Assembly: GCA_015486815.1 (NCBI GenBank)
Contig: WFQY01000223.1
Span: 1-5,533 of the forward strand
Reading direction: 5' to 3'
DNA: 5,533 bases
From: Phycisphaerae bacterium
GTDB taxonomy: Bacteria > Planctomycetota > Phycisphaerae > JAAYCJ01
Position numbers and translations under genes: made by a program
In this document: positions 1 to 5,533 of the stretch, piece after piece
How the letters are laid out: every line of letters begins with the position of its first letter
Position numbering within the stretch: position 1 is the first letter of the stretch
The notes under the pieces: generated by a model
What the model saw: the letters and a program-made list of their open reading frames with translations, nothing else
What the model was told of the DNA's origin: nothing
The model's database searches: none

Positions 1-1
1 A

Positions 2-103
2 TTCTATTGCATGAGCTTTGCTCAACTAACAGGCCGCGAAAGCCTACGTGATATAGAAGCCTGTCTTCGTGCTCTCGGGCACAAACTCTATCACGCTGAA
101 TGA
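2..103 (+). pseudogene. IS4-type transposase remnant, N-terminal piece (DUF4372-like region)
   Basis: The frame is open from the window edge and ends at a TGA at 101-103. From the ATG at 11 it reads MSFAQLTGRESLRDIE, then ACLRALGHKLYHAE. From memory this closely matches the conserved N-terminal region of IS4-family transposases (typically AQLTxRESLRDIEACL...KLYHxG). In intact family members this segment is followed by an R-S/N-T-L-A-D-A-N motif and then by the DDE catalytic domain, which would move the element by cut-and-paste. None of that follows here: the frame stops straight after the LYHA motif and no catalytic residues are present. The gene begins outside the window. It is convergent with the minus-strand operon ending at 442. 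The family call is fairly secure; where homology ends is not. Confidence 0.7.
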
Positions 104-125
104 AGACTTCAATAGATGTTGCTGA

Positions 126-329
126 CCACGCCTTGATATGATGCATCGTCAAATTGCCGAAACATCTGAAGCTGCAATCGTGATATCGTTTCTCGTGATG
201 AATTTGGAGAGAATACTCTCTCTTTTGTTATATTTTTTATTCTGCTTTTGCAGAAGGCAGCGTATTGCGTTGCATACCAGTGCTGCCGGAGCCCAAAATC
301 GCAGCTGGAATATGCAGATTGCAGCATGA
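126..329 (+). pseudogene. Probable transposase C-terminal tail remnant
   Basis: After a TGA at 123-125, this frame reads PRLDMMHRQIAETSEAA and then a hydrophobic stretch, IVISFLVMNLERILSLLLYF, followed by a basic run (CRRQR) and a stop at 327-329. The block (T-S-E)-x(6)-FLVMNLE-x-x-L followed by hydrophobic residues resembles the extreme C-terminus of several DDE insertion-sequence transposases, as I remember them. It is in a different frame from the IS4-type piece upstream. The same frame is also open before the TGA (LNEDFNR at 96-116), so an in-frame nonsense mutation is possible. An ATG at 138 could in principle start a 63-residue protein, but no ribosome binding site is visible before it. 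The assignment rests on a short motif and could be wrong; the alternative is random open frame. Confidence 0.4.
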
Positions 330-441
330 GACATCGCTAAACAACACCGTCGCATACAACGAAGATGTTAAAAGTGAGTTATTCAGCAAACCCTAAGTTA
401 ATAATCTGCACACAAATGATATTGGTAATTTTCCTTGTAGC
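330..441. other. Intergenic strip downstream of birA; no terminator seen
   Basis: This is the 3' flank of the minus-strand operon. I searched by eye for a GC-rich hairpin followed by a U-run on the minus strand and for RNA genes, and found none. Apart from the possible IS end at 377-396 it holds nothing I can name. Transcript ending may be Rho-dependent, or lie further left among the transposase remnants. Confidence 0.5.
377..396 (+). repeat. Possible right-end terminal repeat of an insertion sequence
   Basis: The segment AGTTATTCAGCAAACCCTAA lies 47 bases past the stop of the putative transposase tail. It looks like the TTATTCAGCA-(A/G)-CCCT termini I associate with some bacterial insertion sequences, and its position is right for the outer end of the element that supplied that tail. 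No inverted partner (reading TTAGGGTTTGCTGAA) is found elsewhere in the window, so the left end would be lost or lie outside. No target-site duplication can be shown from one end. Treat it as a lead, not an identification. Confidence 0.25.
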
Positions 442-1242
442 TTAAATAATCCTCGCTGTATTTTGTTGCAGGTGAATAATCACGCCGTCGTATCCCTGTA
501 CCAAAAGTGAGCCGTCGTTTACGTCAATATCAACTATCCTCGCACGAAATTCCCGCTCGTTATCCATTACTAATATCTCATTATCCCGATTGCTCGCTAA
601 GCTAAGCCAATCGTCCCGCAATTGTCGATATTCTTTATGTACTACCTGATTGATACGATTATCCATCTCTATCAACAGCTGACGTGATAAACGCACGAGT
701 TCTTCATCATCAACAGGACGATTTAATATCTGTGCAACGGAACACGCTTTATCCGCAATTTCAGGCGCAAAATCTTCTTCTCGCTGCCTGCAGTTTATCC
801 CGACACCAATAATAAACACACATCTGCCATTGTTAGCTGGCGAAGACTCGATCAAGATACCCCCTAATTTTTTCCCATCATAGTAGATATCGTTAGGCCA
901 TTTGATTCCAACGGTTATCGCAAACGTTTTTATGATTGCTTGTGCTGGTGCTACCGCTGATGCAAGCATAATAGGCCCGTAAAGCATATTTGGCGAATCG
1001 TCAAAAAATACAAGCATCGAACACAGAACACTCGAATCGGGTTTGGTCAGCCATCGCCTTCCGTTGCGTCCCTTACCCTTTTCCTGATGCCTCGCAAATA
1101 CCGCAAGGCCGTTATAAATCTCATCGGCAGATATTCGCTTTAGCACTTCATTGGTACTGTCAACACTGTCATAAATCAGAACGGTTTTGCCGATAATGCG
1201 TGTATTGAGATTCTTTTCGATTCTATCCGCCGAGAAACTCAT
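442..1242 (-). CDS. birA: Biotin--[acetyl-CoA-carboxylase] ligase, monofunctional (BirA-type, no HTH)
   Basis: This cytoplasmic enzyme activates biotin with ATP to biotinyl-5'-AMP and transfers it to the acceptor lysine of biotin carboxyl carrier proteins, so it supports acetyl-CoA carboxylase and fatty-acid synthesis. The 266-residue product has SVDSTNE at 26-32, the adenylate-binding loop GKGRNGRRW at 56-64 (family form GRGRxGRxW), KWPNDIYYDGKKLGGIL from 114 with the key Lys in the KKLGG segment, and GVGINC at 146-151. A small SH3-like C-terminal domain follows from about 221. The N-terminal winged-helix DNA-binding domain of E. coli BirA is absent, so it should be an enzyme only and not the biotin repressor. 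The ATG at 1242 overlaps the nadC stop as ATGA, which fixes the start and suggests translational coupling. No carboxylase gene is in the window. Family assignment is secure. Confidence 0.95.
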   Translation of the reverse strand: MSFSADRIEKNLNTRIIGKTVLIYDSVDSTNEVLKRISADEIYNGLAVFARHQEKGKGRNGRRWLTKPDSSVLCSMLVFFDDSPNMLYGPIMLASAVAPAQAIIKTFAITVGIKWPNDIYYDGKKLGGILIESSPANNGRCVFIIGVGINCRQREEDFAPEIADKACSVAQILNRPVDDEELVRLSRQLLIEMDNRINQVVHKEYRQLRDDWLSLASNRDNEILVMDNEREFRARIVDIDVNDGSLLVQGYDGVIIHLQQNTARII

Positions 1243-2240
1243 TGCGTAGGGTTTCCGTGTGCATCCAATAGTTCAAGCGACAGATCAAGCGCAGGTACCG
1301 AATGAGTCAACGCACCGACAGCTATTCTGTCAACGCCTGTTCGTGCGACGTCAGCAATATTACTCAAATCAATCCCCCCGCTTGCTTCCAATAGCGGAAT
1401 GGGACGCTCCGCTTTTATCTTTGAATTAGCGAACCATTCGTTGCGAATCCTCACCGACGAGCGAAGCTGCTGAAGACTCATATTGTCGAGCAATATAACA
1501 TCAGGCCTACCTTCGAGAGCCTCGCTTAACTGATCCAATCGATCGACCTCAACCCAAATAGGCAGCCTTTTGCGTTTCTTCTTTAATGCTTCACGAACAT
1601 TACTAACCATCTGGCCGATAGTTATCTCAGCTCGCATTGCACTTATGTGATTGTCTTTTATCATTATTCCATCGCACAGACCCATTCGATGATTCTTTCC
1701 ACCGCCACATTGAACAGCATACTTATCCAACACACGATAGCCAGGCAGCGTTTTACGCGTATCGGTAACCACCGCTTCGGTATTACTACACGCATCGACA
1801 CATCTGCGAGTAAGGGTCGCTATTCCGCTAAGACGCGAGAGAAAGTTCAGCAGCACACGCTCAGCCATTACTATTTCCGAAACATATCCGCGCAAATACG
1901 CAAGTATCTGACCAGCTCGAACACGCGTGCCGTCTCTGACGAGTACTTTCGCTTGTAAATCTTTACCGTAATGTGTCGCTATTTGGCTGATAAGCCATCC
2001 ACCTGCAAATATACCCTCGGAATTTGCCCGTATCATCGCTGACCCCGTAAGCTCGGGCGATACTATCATTCTTGCATCTACCAAATTCGGGCGCGGAATA
2101 TCCTCTGCCACTGCAAGCTTAATCAACGGACGTGCAGCCTTGATAAGTTCCTCATCGGTAAACGTACAGCCAACGTATAACAAATCAACAGCTATCCGCT
2201 GTACGTTGGCATTATTATTTTTAATCTCTAAATCCGACAT
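1239..2240 (-). CDS. nadC: Nicotinate-nucleotide diphosphorylase (carboxylating) / quinolinate phosphoribosyltransferase
   Basis: NadC converts quinolinate and PRPP to nicotinate mononucleotide, CO2 and pyrophosphate, the step linking de novo quinolinate synthesis to NAD. The 333-residue product shows the N-terminal alpha/beta domain (about 33-140, ending ERVLLNFLSRLSGIAT at 127-142). The barrel domain carries DTRKTLPG at 160-167, GGGKNHRMG at 179-187 with the His-Arg pair, KDNH at 195-198, the acidic residue in WVEVD (E231), LLDNM with D252, EASGGI at 285-290, and VDRIAVGALTHS near the end. These are the expected substrate-binding and catalytic positions. The protein is longer than the usual 280-300 residues because of about 30 extra N-terminal residues, and the usual GxGDxT-like segment after AEDI reads PRPNLVD. 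The start at 2240 is 13 bases past uvrB; no good Shine-Dalgarno is visible. nadA and nadB are not in the window. Confidence 0.95.
   Translation of the reverse strand: MSDLEIKNNNANVQRIAVDLLYVGCTFTDEELIKAARPLIKLAVAEDIPRPNLVDARMIVSPELTGSAMIRANSEGIFAGGWLISQIATHYGKDLQAKVLVRDGTRVRAGQILAYLRGYVSEIVMAERVLLNFLSRLSGIATLTRRCVDACSNTEAVVTDTRKTLPGYRVLDKYAVQCGGGKNHRMGLCDGIMIKDNHISAMRAEITIGQMVSNVREALKKKRKRLPIWVEVDRLDQLSEALEGRPDVILLDNMSLQQLRSSVRIRNEWFANSKIKAERPIPLLEASGGIDLSNIADVARTGVDRIAVGALTHSVPALDLSLELLDAHGNPTQ
2169..2210 (-). repeat. Inverted repeat / RNA hairpin inside the 5' end of nadC
   Basis: On the coding strand GCCAACGTA (2210-2202) pairs perfectly with TACGTTGGC (2177-2169), a 9-bp stem around 24 bases. 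Directly stacked inside is a second small hairpin, CAGC-GGATA-GCTG (2201-2189). It covers codons 11-24, within the N-terminal extension that typical NadC proteins lack. It could fold in the mRNA just downstream of the start codon and affect translation of nadC, or act as a DNA operator-like palindrome. Chance pairing in coding sequence cannot be excluded; no function is shown. Confidence 0.5.
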
Positions 2241-2253
2241 TGCTAACCGAAAA

Positions 2254-4311
2254 TCATTTTTTCATCGTTTTTCGTTTATTACGCGACTTCTTGGATTTTT
2301 CTCCGCGACGCCCTTTTTTATGAACAACCAGTTCTTTACTTTTATCGAAATATGGCTGAAGTTCAAGTAATTTATCACGAATAATAGCAGCTTTTTCAAA
2401 TTCCATCGCTTCCGCTGCCTCGAGCATCTCTTTTTTGAGCAAATTTACATACTCCGTTATCTGATATTCTTCTTCGGAAATATTTATCACCTCTTGAGTT
2501 GTTTTTCGAGCGGTAATTTCCGCCTCCAACCCAGCTTTTATCTCTTTGCTGATAGTCTCAGGCGTAATATTATGCTTACGATTATATTCCTCTTGAATTT
2601 TCCTGCGTCGTTCGGTCTCTTCTATCGCTTGTTTCATCGCAGGTGTAATCCTGTCCGCATACAATATCACCTCAGCGTTTACATTACGAGCGGTTCTGCC
2701 TATCATCTGAATTAACGAAGTCGGACTACGCAAAAATCCTTCCTTATCCGCATCCAAAATAGCTACCAGCGAAACTTCGGGCAGGTCGAGCCCCTCTCTC
2801 AGCAGATTCACTCCGACAATTACATCAAACTCACCAAGCCTGAGATTTTTCAATATCTCAACGCGCTCGAGCGTATCTATTTCCGAATGCAGATATGCAC
2901 AAGAGAATTTCTGCTGCTTGAAATAGCTCGCAAGCTCTTCCGCTAATCTCTTGGTAAGCGTGGTAACCAATACCCGTTCGCCAGCAGCTATTCGCTTTTT
3001 GATTTCCTCCGTTAAATGCGGAATCTGCCCCGTTGCTGAATGTACGTAAATTTTAGGATCGATCAGACCCGTTGGTCTGATAATCTGCTCGACCACCTGA
3101 CCTTCGCACTTTTCAAGCTCATACGGACCAGGCGTAGCAGAAACGAAAATAACACGATTCCACAATTCTTCAAACTCTTCGAACTTAAGCGGTCGATTAT
3201 CAAGCGCGCTCGGCAGCCTAAATCCATGCTCTACCAATACCTCCTTACGATGCCTATCTCCGCCATACATCGCACGTATCTGCGGAATCGTTACGTGCGA
3301 TTCGTCAATTATCAGCAGATAGTCCTTTGGAAAATAATCTATCAGCGTATAAGGCCTACTGCCAGTGGGCCTGCCCGAAAGATGTCGCGAATAATTTTCT
3401 ATACCCGGACAATACCCAACCTCTCTTAGCATCTCCATATCATAACGCGTACGAGCTGATAACCTTTGTGCCTCAAGCAATTTCCCCTGCTTGCGAAATT
3501 CTTCTAAACGTTCTTCAAGCTCTTTTTCTATACTCGCCAATGCGAATTTTATTCTGTCATCGGGAATTACATAATGCTTAGCGGGATACAATACCATCGT
3601 ATCGACCGCTTTTATCACTTCGCCCGTTACCGGATTTATCAAATTTATAAAGTCAACTTCGTCGCCGAAAAACTCCACCCGATAGCCATATTCCGCATAA
3701 GACGGATACACCTCGACCGTATCACCTCTGGCACGAAATTTTCCACGTCCGAGATCGGTATTACTCCGTTCATACTGCATCTGAACAAGGCTTGTAAGGA
3801 GATCATTTCGTTCAAGCCTATCTCCCCTCGCAACGGTCAAAACCATTTCGCGATAGTCGGAAGGGTCGCCAAGTCCGAATATACACGATACACTCGCTAC
3901 TATAATCACATCTTCTCTGCTCATCAACGCACTGGTCGCTGACATCCTCAATCTGTCCAAATCTTCGTTTCGCGAGGCGTCTTTTTCTATGTAAATATCG
4001 CGCTGAGGAATATATGCTTCGGGCTGATAGTAATCGTAATAGCTAACGAAATATTCAACGGCATTGTTCGGAAAAAACTCTCGAAATTCCTCATAAAGCT
4101 GAGCTGCAAGCGTCTTGTTATGAGATATTACAAGCGTAGGACGTGCGAACTTCTCGATAACGTGCGCCATCGTAAAGGTTTTACCAGAGCCCGTTGCTCC
4201 CAGAAGTGTCTGAAAACGCTTTCCTCTTCGCAGACCTTCCACCAGCTGCTTTATAGCTTTGGGCTGATCTCCTCGCGGAGTGAATTGCGATACTAACTCA
4301 AATTCTGTCAT
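2254..4311 (-). CDS. uvrB: Excinuclease ABC subunit B (UvrB)
   Basis: UvrB is the damage-verifying helicase-like subunit of nucleotide excision repair. UvrA loads it on DNA; it then recruits UvrC for dual incision. The 685-residue product (E. coli 673) has Walker A GATGSGKT at 38-45, the Tyr-rich beta-hairpin YYDYYQPEAY at 91-100 that probes the strand, and GIENYSRHLSGR from 303. It continues with DESH at 336-339 (Walker B), SATPG at 391-395, LREGLDLPEV from 504, QMIGRTARN at 535-543 (motif VI), and a C-terminal UVR coiled-coil domain at about 614-652 that binds UvrA or UvrC. A very basic tail follows (13 Lys/Arg in 665-685). The frame is open 25 codons further upstream, but that part reads through the lectin's Gly-Cys tail in another frame. 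MTEFELVS at 4311 matches the family N-terminus. The start shares one base with the lectin stop (TAATG) and has no clear Shine-Dalgarno of its own, pointing to coupling. Confidence 0.98.
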   Translation of the reverse strand: MTEFELVSQFTPRGDQPKAIKQLVEGLRRGKRFQTLLGATGSGKTFTMAHVIEKFARPTLVISHNKTLAAQLYEEFREFFPNNAVEYFVSYYDYYQPEAYIPQRDIYIEKDASRNEDLDRLRMSATSALMSREDVIIVASVSCIFGLGDPSDYREMVLTVARGDRLERNDLLTSLVQMQYERSNTDLGRGKFRARGDTVEVYPSYAEYGYRVEFFGDEVDFINLINPVTGEVIKAVDTMVLYPAKHYVIPDDRIKFALASIEKELEERLEEFRKQGKLLEAQRLSARTRYDMEMLREVGYCPGIENYSRHLSGRPTGSRPYTLIDYFPKDYLLIIDESHVTIPQIRAMYGGDRHRKEVLVEHGFRLPSALDNRPLKFEEFEELWNRVIFVSATPGPYELEKCEGQVVEQIIRPTGLIDPKIYVHSATGQIPHLTEEIKKRIAAGERVLVTTLTKRLAEELASYFKQQKFSCAYLHSEIDTLERVEILKNLRLGEFDVIVGVNLLREGLDLPEVSLVAILDADKEGFLRSPTSLIQMIGRTARNVNAEVILYADRITPAMKQAIEETERRRKIQEEYNRKHNITPETISKEIKAGLEAEITARKTTQEVINISEEEYQITEYVNLLKKEMLEAAEAMEFEKAAIIRDKLLELQPYFDKSKELVVHKKGRRGEKSKKSRNKRKTMKK

Positions 4312-5456
4312 TATTCGATTCGATGAGTTATAAGCAAAGCACCGCCAATAATAGAGAGTATAACGAGTATTCCGCCACCACCACAACCACCGCCACCGGC
4401 AGGTGCGTTATCATTTCCACTATTGGTTGAGCTATCGGAACTTCCGTTATCATTATTACTGTTCGAACCACCGTTATCGTTCGCTGTACCACTATTATCG
4501 CCGGTATTATTGTTATCGCCGACGTTACCGTTATCGCTGCCACCGCCGTTATCTATATTCCCGTTGCCGTTATCCCCGCCACTGCTGTCGCCACCGCCGT
4601 TTCCGTTATCTCCACCGTTGTTGTCTCCCCCGCCATTATCCCCGCCACCATTGTTATCTCCTCCACCATTATCATCACCGCCGTTGTTATCACCACCGTT
4701 GTCAAATTTATCAAACGACCAATAAAGCACGTCGTAGTTTCCCCAATCTTGTCCGGTAGCGGAGCTAAATCCTACATAGCCCGTATCCGCAGACAATATA
4801 TCGGATATGTTTATCTGCTTGGACAATAAAGGATTTGCAGGTTTACTGTCATTCTGGCTCGCTCTTACCTCCAGCGTTTGACCGTCATAATCTATCCATA
4901 CGTACCATATTTTTCCGTCGTCAAATCGTTCTTCAACGCTAGCTGTATCAGGAGCACCCTCTCCGTGATTAATATTCCCGTTTAGCATTATTCCTATATG
5001 ATTGGAATCGGGATCATTATTATTGTCATCAGCTTCCGCGTTTTTCCACGTATCAAATTCGACAACCACCGAGGGAGTAATCCCCCCGTATCCCATACCA
5101 TATCCATCACTACCGAGTGCGCTTAGCCCCTCACCTTGAATCACAAATGCAATGCCGTCAGCTCCTGGCTCGGAATTATAATCATTCAATACACCACCTA
5201 CATCGATAACCCTGAATCTGAAGCAACTACTGAAGTTGGAAACACTAACAGCTTGCGATTGGTAAAACGAACCAACGGAATATTGCTGCGCCCAGCCTAC
5301 ACGAACGACCGCTCCGTCATCGGTAGTCTCGACAGAGGCATCACCGTTAAAGGTAAGTCCTTCAGCGTTGGAAAATCCGTTATAGACAAACCCTTGGCTG
5401 ATGTGTGGTATTACAAAGACAGTTACTAAACTCATAAGAACAATAATACGCTTCAT
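4311..5456 (-). CDS. Secreted L-type (legume-type) lectin-domain protein with Asp/Asn/Gly linker and C-terminal anchor
   Basis: This is a 381-residue exported protein, probably binding carbohydrate at the cell surface. Residues 1-22 form a signal peptide (MKR, hydrophobic core, probable cut after SQG). Residues 23-250 form an L-type lectin beta-sandwich: GADGIAFVI at 98-106 with the sugar-contacting Asp (D100), then VVEFDTWKN at 131-139, NDPDSNHIGI at 147-156 and a closing YDVLYWSFD. Aligned by pattern to concanavalin A, E133, D135, W137, N139, D148 and H153 fall at the Mn/Ca-binding positions. Residues 252-350 are almost only Gly, Asn, Asp and Ser. The C-terminus is a GGGGCGGGG motif (354-362), a short hydrophobic stretch (363-376) and a THRIE end. 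The start has an AAAGGAG site seven bases upstream. The ligand is unknown. It overlaps uvrB by one base and is probably first in the operon. The domain call is strong; anchoring is inferred. Confidence 0.85.
   Translation of the reverse strand: MKRIIVLMSLVTVFVIPHISQGFVYNGFSNAEGLTFNGDASVETTDDGAVVRVGWAQQYSVGSFYQSQAVSVSNFSSCFRFRVIDVGGVLNDYNSEPGADGIAFVIQGEGLSALGSDGYGMGYGGITPSVVVEFDTWKNAEADDNNNDPDSNHIGIMLNGNINHGEGAPDTASVEERFDDGKIWYVWIDYDGQTLEVRASQNDSKPANPLLSKQINISDILSADTGYVGFSSATGQDWGNYDVLYWSFDKFDNGGDNNGGDDNGGGDNNGGGDNGGGDNNGGDNGNGGGDSSGGDNGNGNIDNGGGSDNGNVGDNNNTGDNSGTANDNGGSNSNNDNGSSDSSTNSGNDNAPAGGGGCGGGGILVILSIIGGALLITHRIE
4314..4406 (-). other. C-terminal Cys-containing sorting/anchor signal of the lectin protein
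   Basis: Residues 351-381 show a tripartite layout: a Gly-rich motif with one Cys (C358 inside GGGGCGGGG), a hydrophobic helix of about 14 residues, and a short tail with one Arg. Tripartite C-terminal signals of this kind (GlyGly-CTERM, MYXO-CTERM, Synerg-CTERM, PEP-CTERM) direct removal of the helix by an intramembrane processing enzyme and attachment to the envelope. In MYXO-CTERM proteins the Cys is the key residue. This tail is Cys-based but lacks the usual cluster of Arg at the end, so exact family membership is open. A plain membrane anchor is the alternative. Confidence 0.55.
4407..4703 (-). repeat. Low-complexity coding repeat (Gly/Asn/Asp/Ser linker)
   Basis: About 99 codons encode irregular units such as GGGDNN, GGDNGN and, further on, DNGSSDSS. 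In the DNA this appears as degenerate 9-18 base units of the form CCACCGTTATC on the plus strand. Codon third positions vary (all four Gly codons occur), so the amino-acid pattern, not the DNA unit, seems conserved. It probably makes a flexible acidic stalk that holds the lectin domain away from the membrane and may bind divalent cations. It does not contain the GGxGxDxUx nonapeptide of RTX toxins. The repeat also opens long false frames on the opposite strand. Confidence 0.85.
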
Positions 5457-5463
5457 TACCCGT

Positions 5464-5470
5464 CTCCTTT
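5464..5470 (-). promoter_or_regulatory. Strong Shine-Dalgarno of the lectin gene
   Basis: The coding strand reads AAAGGAG, ending seven bases before the ATG at 5456. This is a near-perfect anti-16S match and confirms the start. It is the only strong ribosome binding site I see in the window; uvrB and birA begin at overlaps and nadC has only weak purine content upstream. Confidence 0.85.
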
Positions 5471-5511
5471 CTCTTTGGCCTGTAGTTGGACATAATTTTC
5501 GTTTATAATCT

Positions 5512-5517
5512 ATTATA
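5512..5517 (-). promoter_or_regulatory. Candidate -10 box upstream of the lectin gene
   Basis: The coding strand has an exact TATAAT in the AT-rich leader, about 55 bases before the start codon. A -35 element at normal spacing would fall on or past the window edge, so it cannot be judged. A second TATAAT exists on the opposite strand at 5504-5509 in the same AT-rich patch, which weakens the case. If real, it would drive the whole four-gene cluster. Confidence 0.35.
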
Positions 5518-5533
5518 TCCGTAACTATAATTA

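Larger units (their letters stand above)
442..5456 (-). other. Putative four-gene operon: lectin protein - uvrB - nadC - birA
   Basis: All four genes run the same way, with junctions of a 1-base overlap (TAATG), a 13-base gap and a 4-base overlap (ATGA). No terminator-like hairpin lies between them, and only the first gene has a strong Shine-Dalgarno and a possible promoter. Co-transcription is therefore likely. Internal promoters inside the lectin or uvrB coding sequence, letting repair genes be controlled separately, cannot be ruled out. No LexA-type box was recognised before uvrB. Confidence 0.7.

Noticed and set aside
206..226. Hairpin GAGAG-AATA-CTCTC followed by a few T's on the plus strand
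   Set aside because: The stem is only five pairs, the U-run is interrupted, and it lies inside the putative transposase tail. It is too weak to call a terminator.
109..355. Minus-strand open frames of about 70 residues
   Set aside because: They have no recognisable motif, no good ribosome binding site and lie opposite the transposase remnant. They are best explained as chance frames.
442..1242. BirA as a biotin operon repressor
   Set aside because: The protein starts directly at the catalytic domain and lacks the N-terminal helix-turn-helix.
4312..4386. Longer uvrB start giving 25 extra residues beginning MWWWRNTR
   Set aside because: These codons are the lectin's Gly-Cys tail read in another frame. 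The UvrB family N-terminus begins at MTEFELVS, and the TAATG junction fits position 4311.
4407..4703. Degenerate tandem units as a CRISPR array or RTX-type calcium repeat
   Set aside because: The units are 9-18 bases, in frame and coding, without spacers. The protein lacks the GGxGxDxUx nonapeptide.
4403..4759. Long plus-strand open frames rich in Arg/Tyr/His or Leu/Pro/Ser opposite the lectin linker
   Set aside because: They arise because the antisense of a Gly/Asn/Asp codon repeat contains no stops. Composition is repetitive, there is no ribosome binding site and no recognisable domain.

Overview
The window is a bacterial chromosomal segment of moderate GC. Four tightly packed genes on the minus strand fill positions 442-5456. 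A gene-poor strip at 1-441 carries decayed plus-strand transposase remnants. In transcription order the cluster is a secreted L-type (legume-type) lectin-domain protein, uvrB (excinuclease subunit B), nadC (quinolinate phosphoribosyltransferase) and a short birA-type biotin-protein ligase. The junctions are TAATG (1-base overlap), a 13-base gap, and ATGA (4-base overlap), so one polycistronic transcript starting just upstream of the lectin gene is the simplest reading.

The three inner genes are housekeeping enzymes with all or nearly all family motifs intact: nucleotide excision repair, de novo NAD synthesis and biotin attachment. They share no pathway, although nadC and birA are commonly neighbours in bacteria. 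The lectin gene is the unusual member. It has a signal peptide, a lectin domain with its metal-site residues, a roughly 100-residue Asp/Asn/Gly-rich linker, and a C-terminal Gly-Cys-Gly plus hydrophobic tail. That tail resembles the Cys-containing C-terminal sorting signals of Gram-negative-type bacteria (MYXO-CTERM/Synerg-CTERM style). The only strong Shine-Dalgarno in the window, and a TATAAT box, lie in front of this gene.

The left strip holds the N-terminal piece of an IS4-type transposase. Right behind it, in another frame, is what looks like the C-terminal tail of a second transposase, followed by a possible insertion-sequence end. It is best read as a scar of nested or successive insertions.

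Taxonomy cannot be fixed from this sequence. The combination of moderate GC, weak Shine-Dalgarno sites inside the operon, a secreted lectin with a C-terminal anchor and IS4-type debris would fit an environmental Gram-negative-type lineage such as Planctomycetota (Phycisphaerae-like), but that is a weak inference. No clearly new multi-gene system is visible. The best leads are the lectin's C-terminal signal, its translational linkage to uvrB, and an RNA-hairpin-forming repeat inside the unusual 5' end of nadC.
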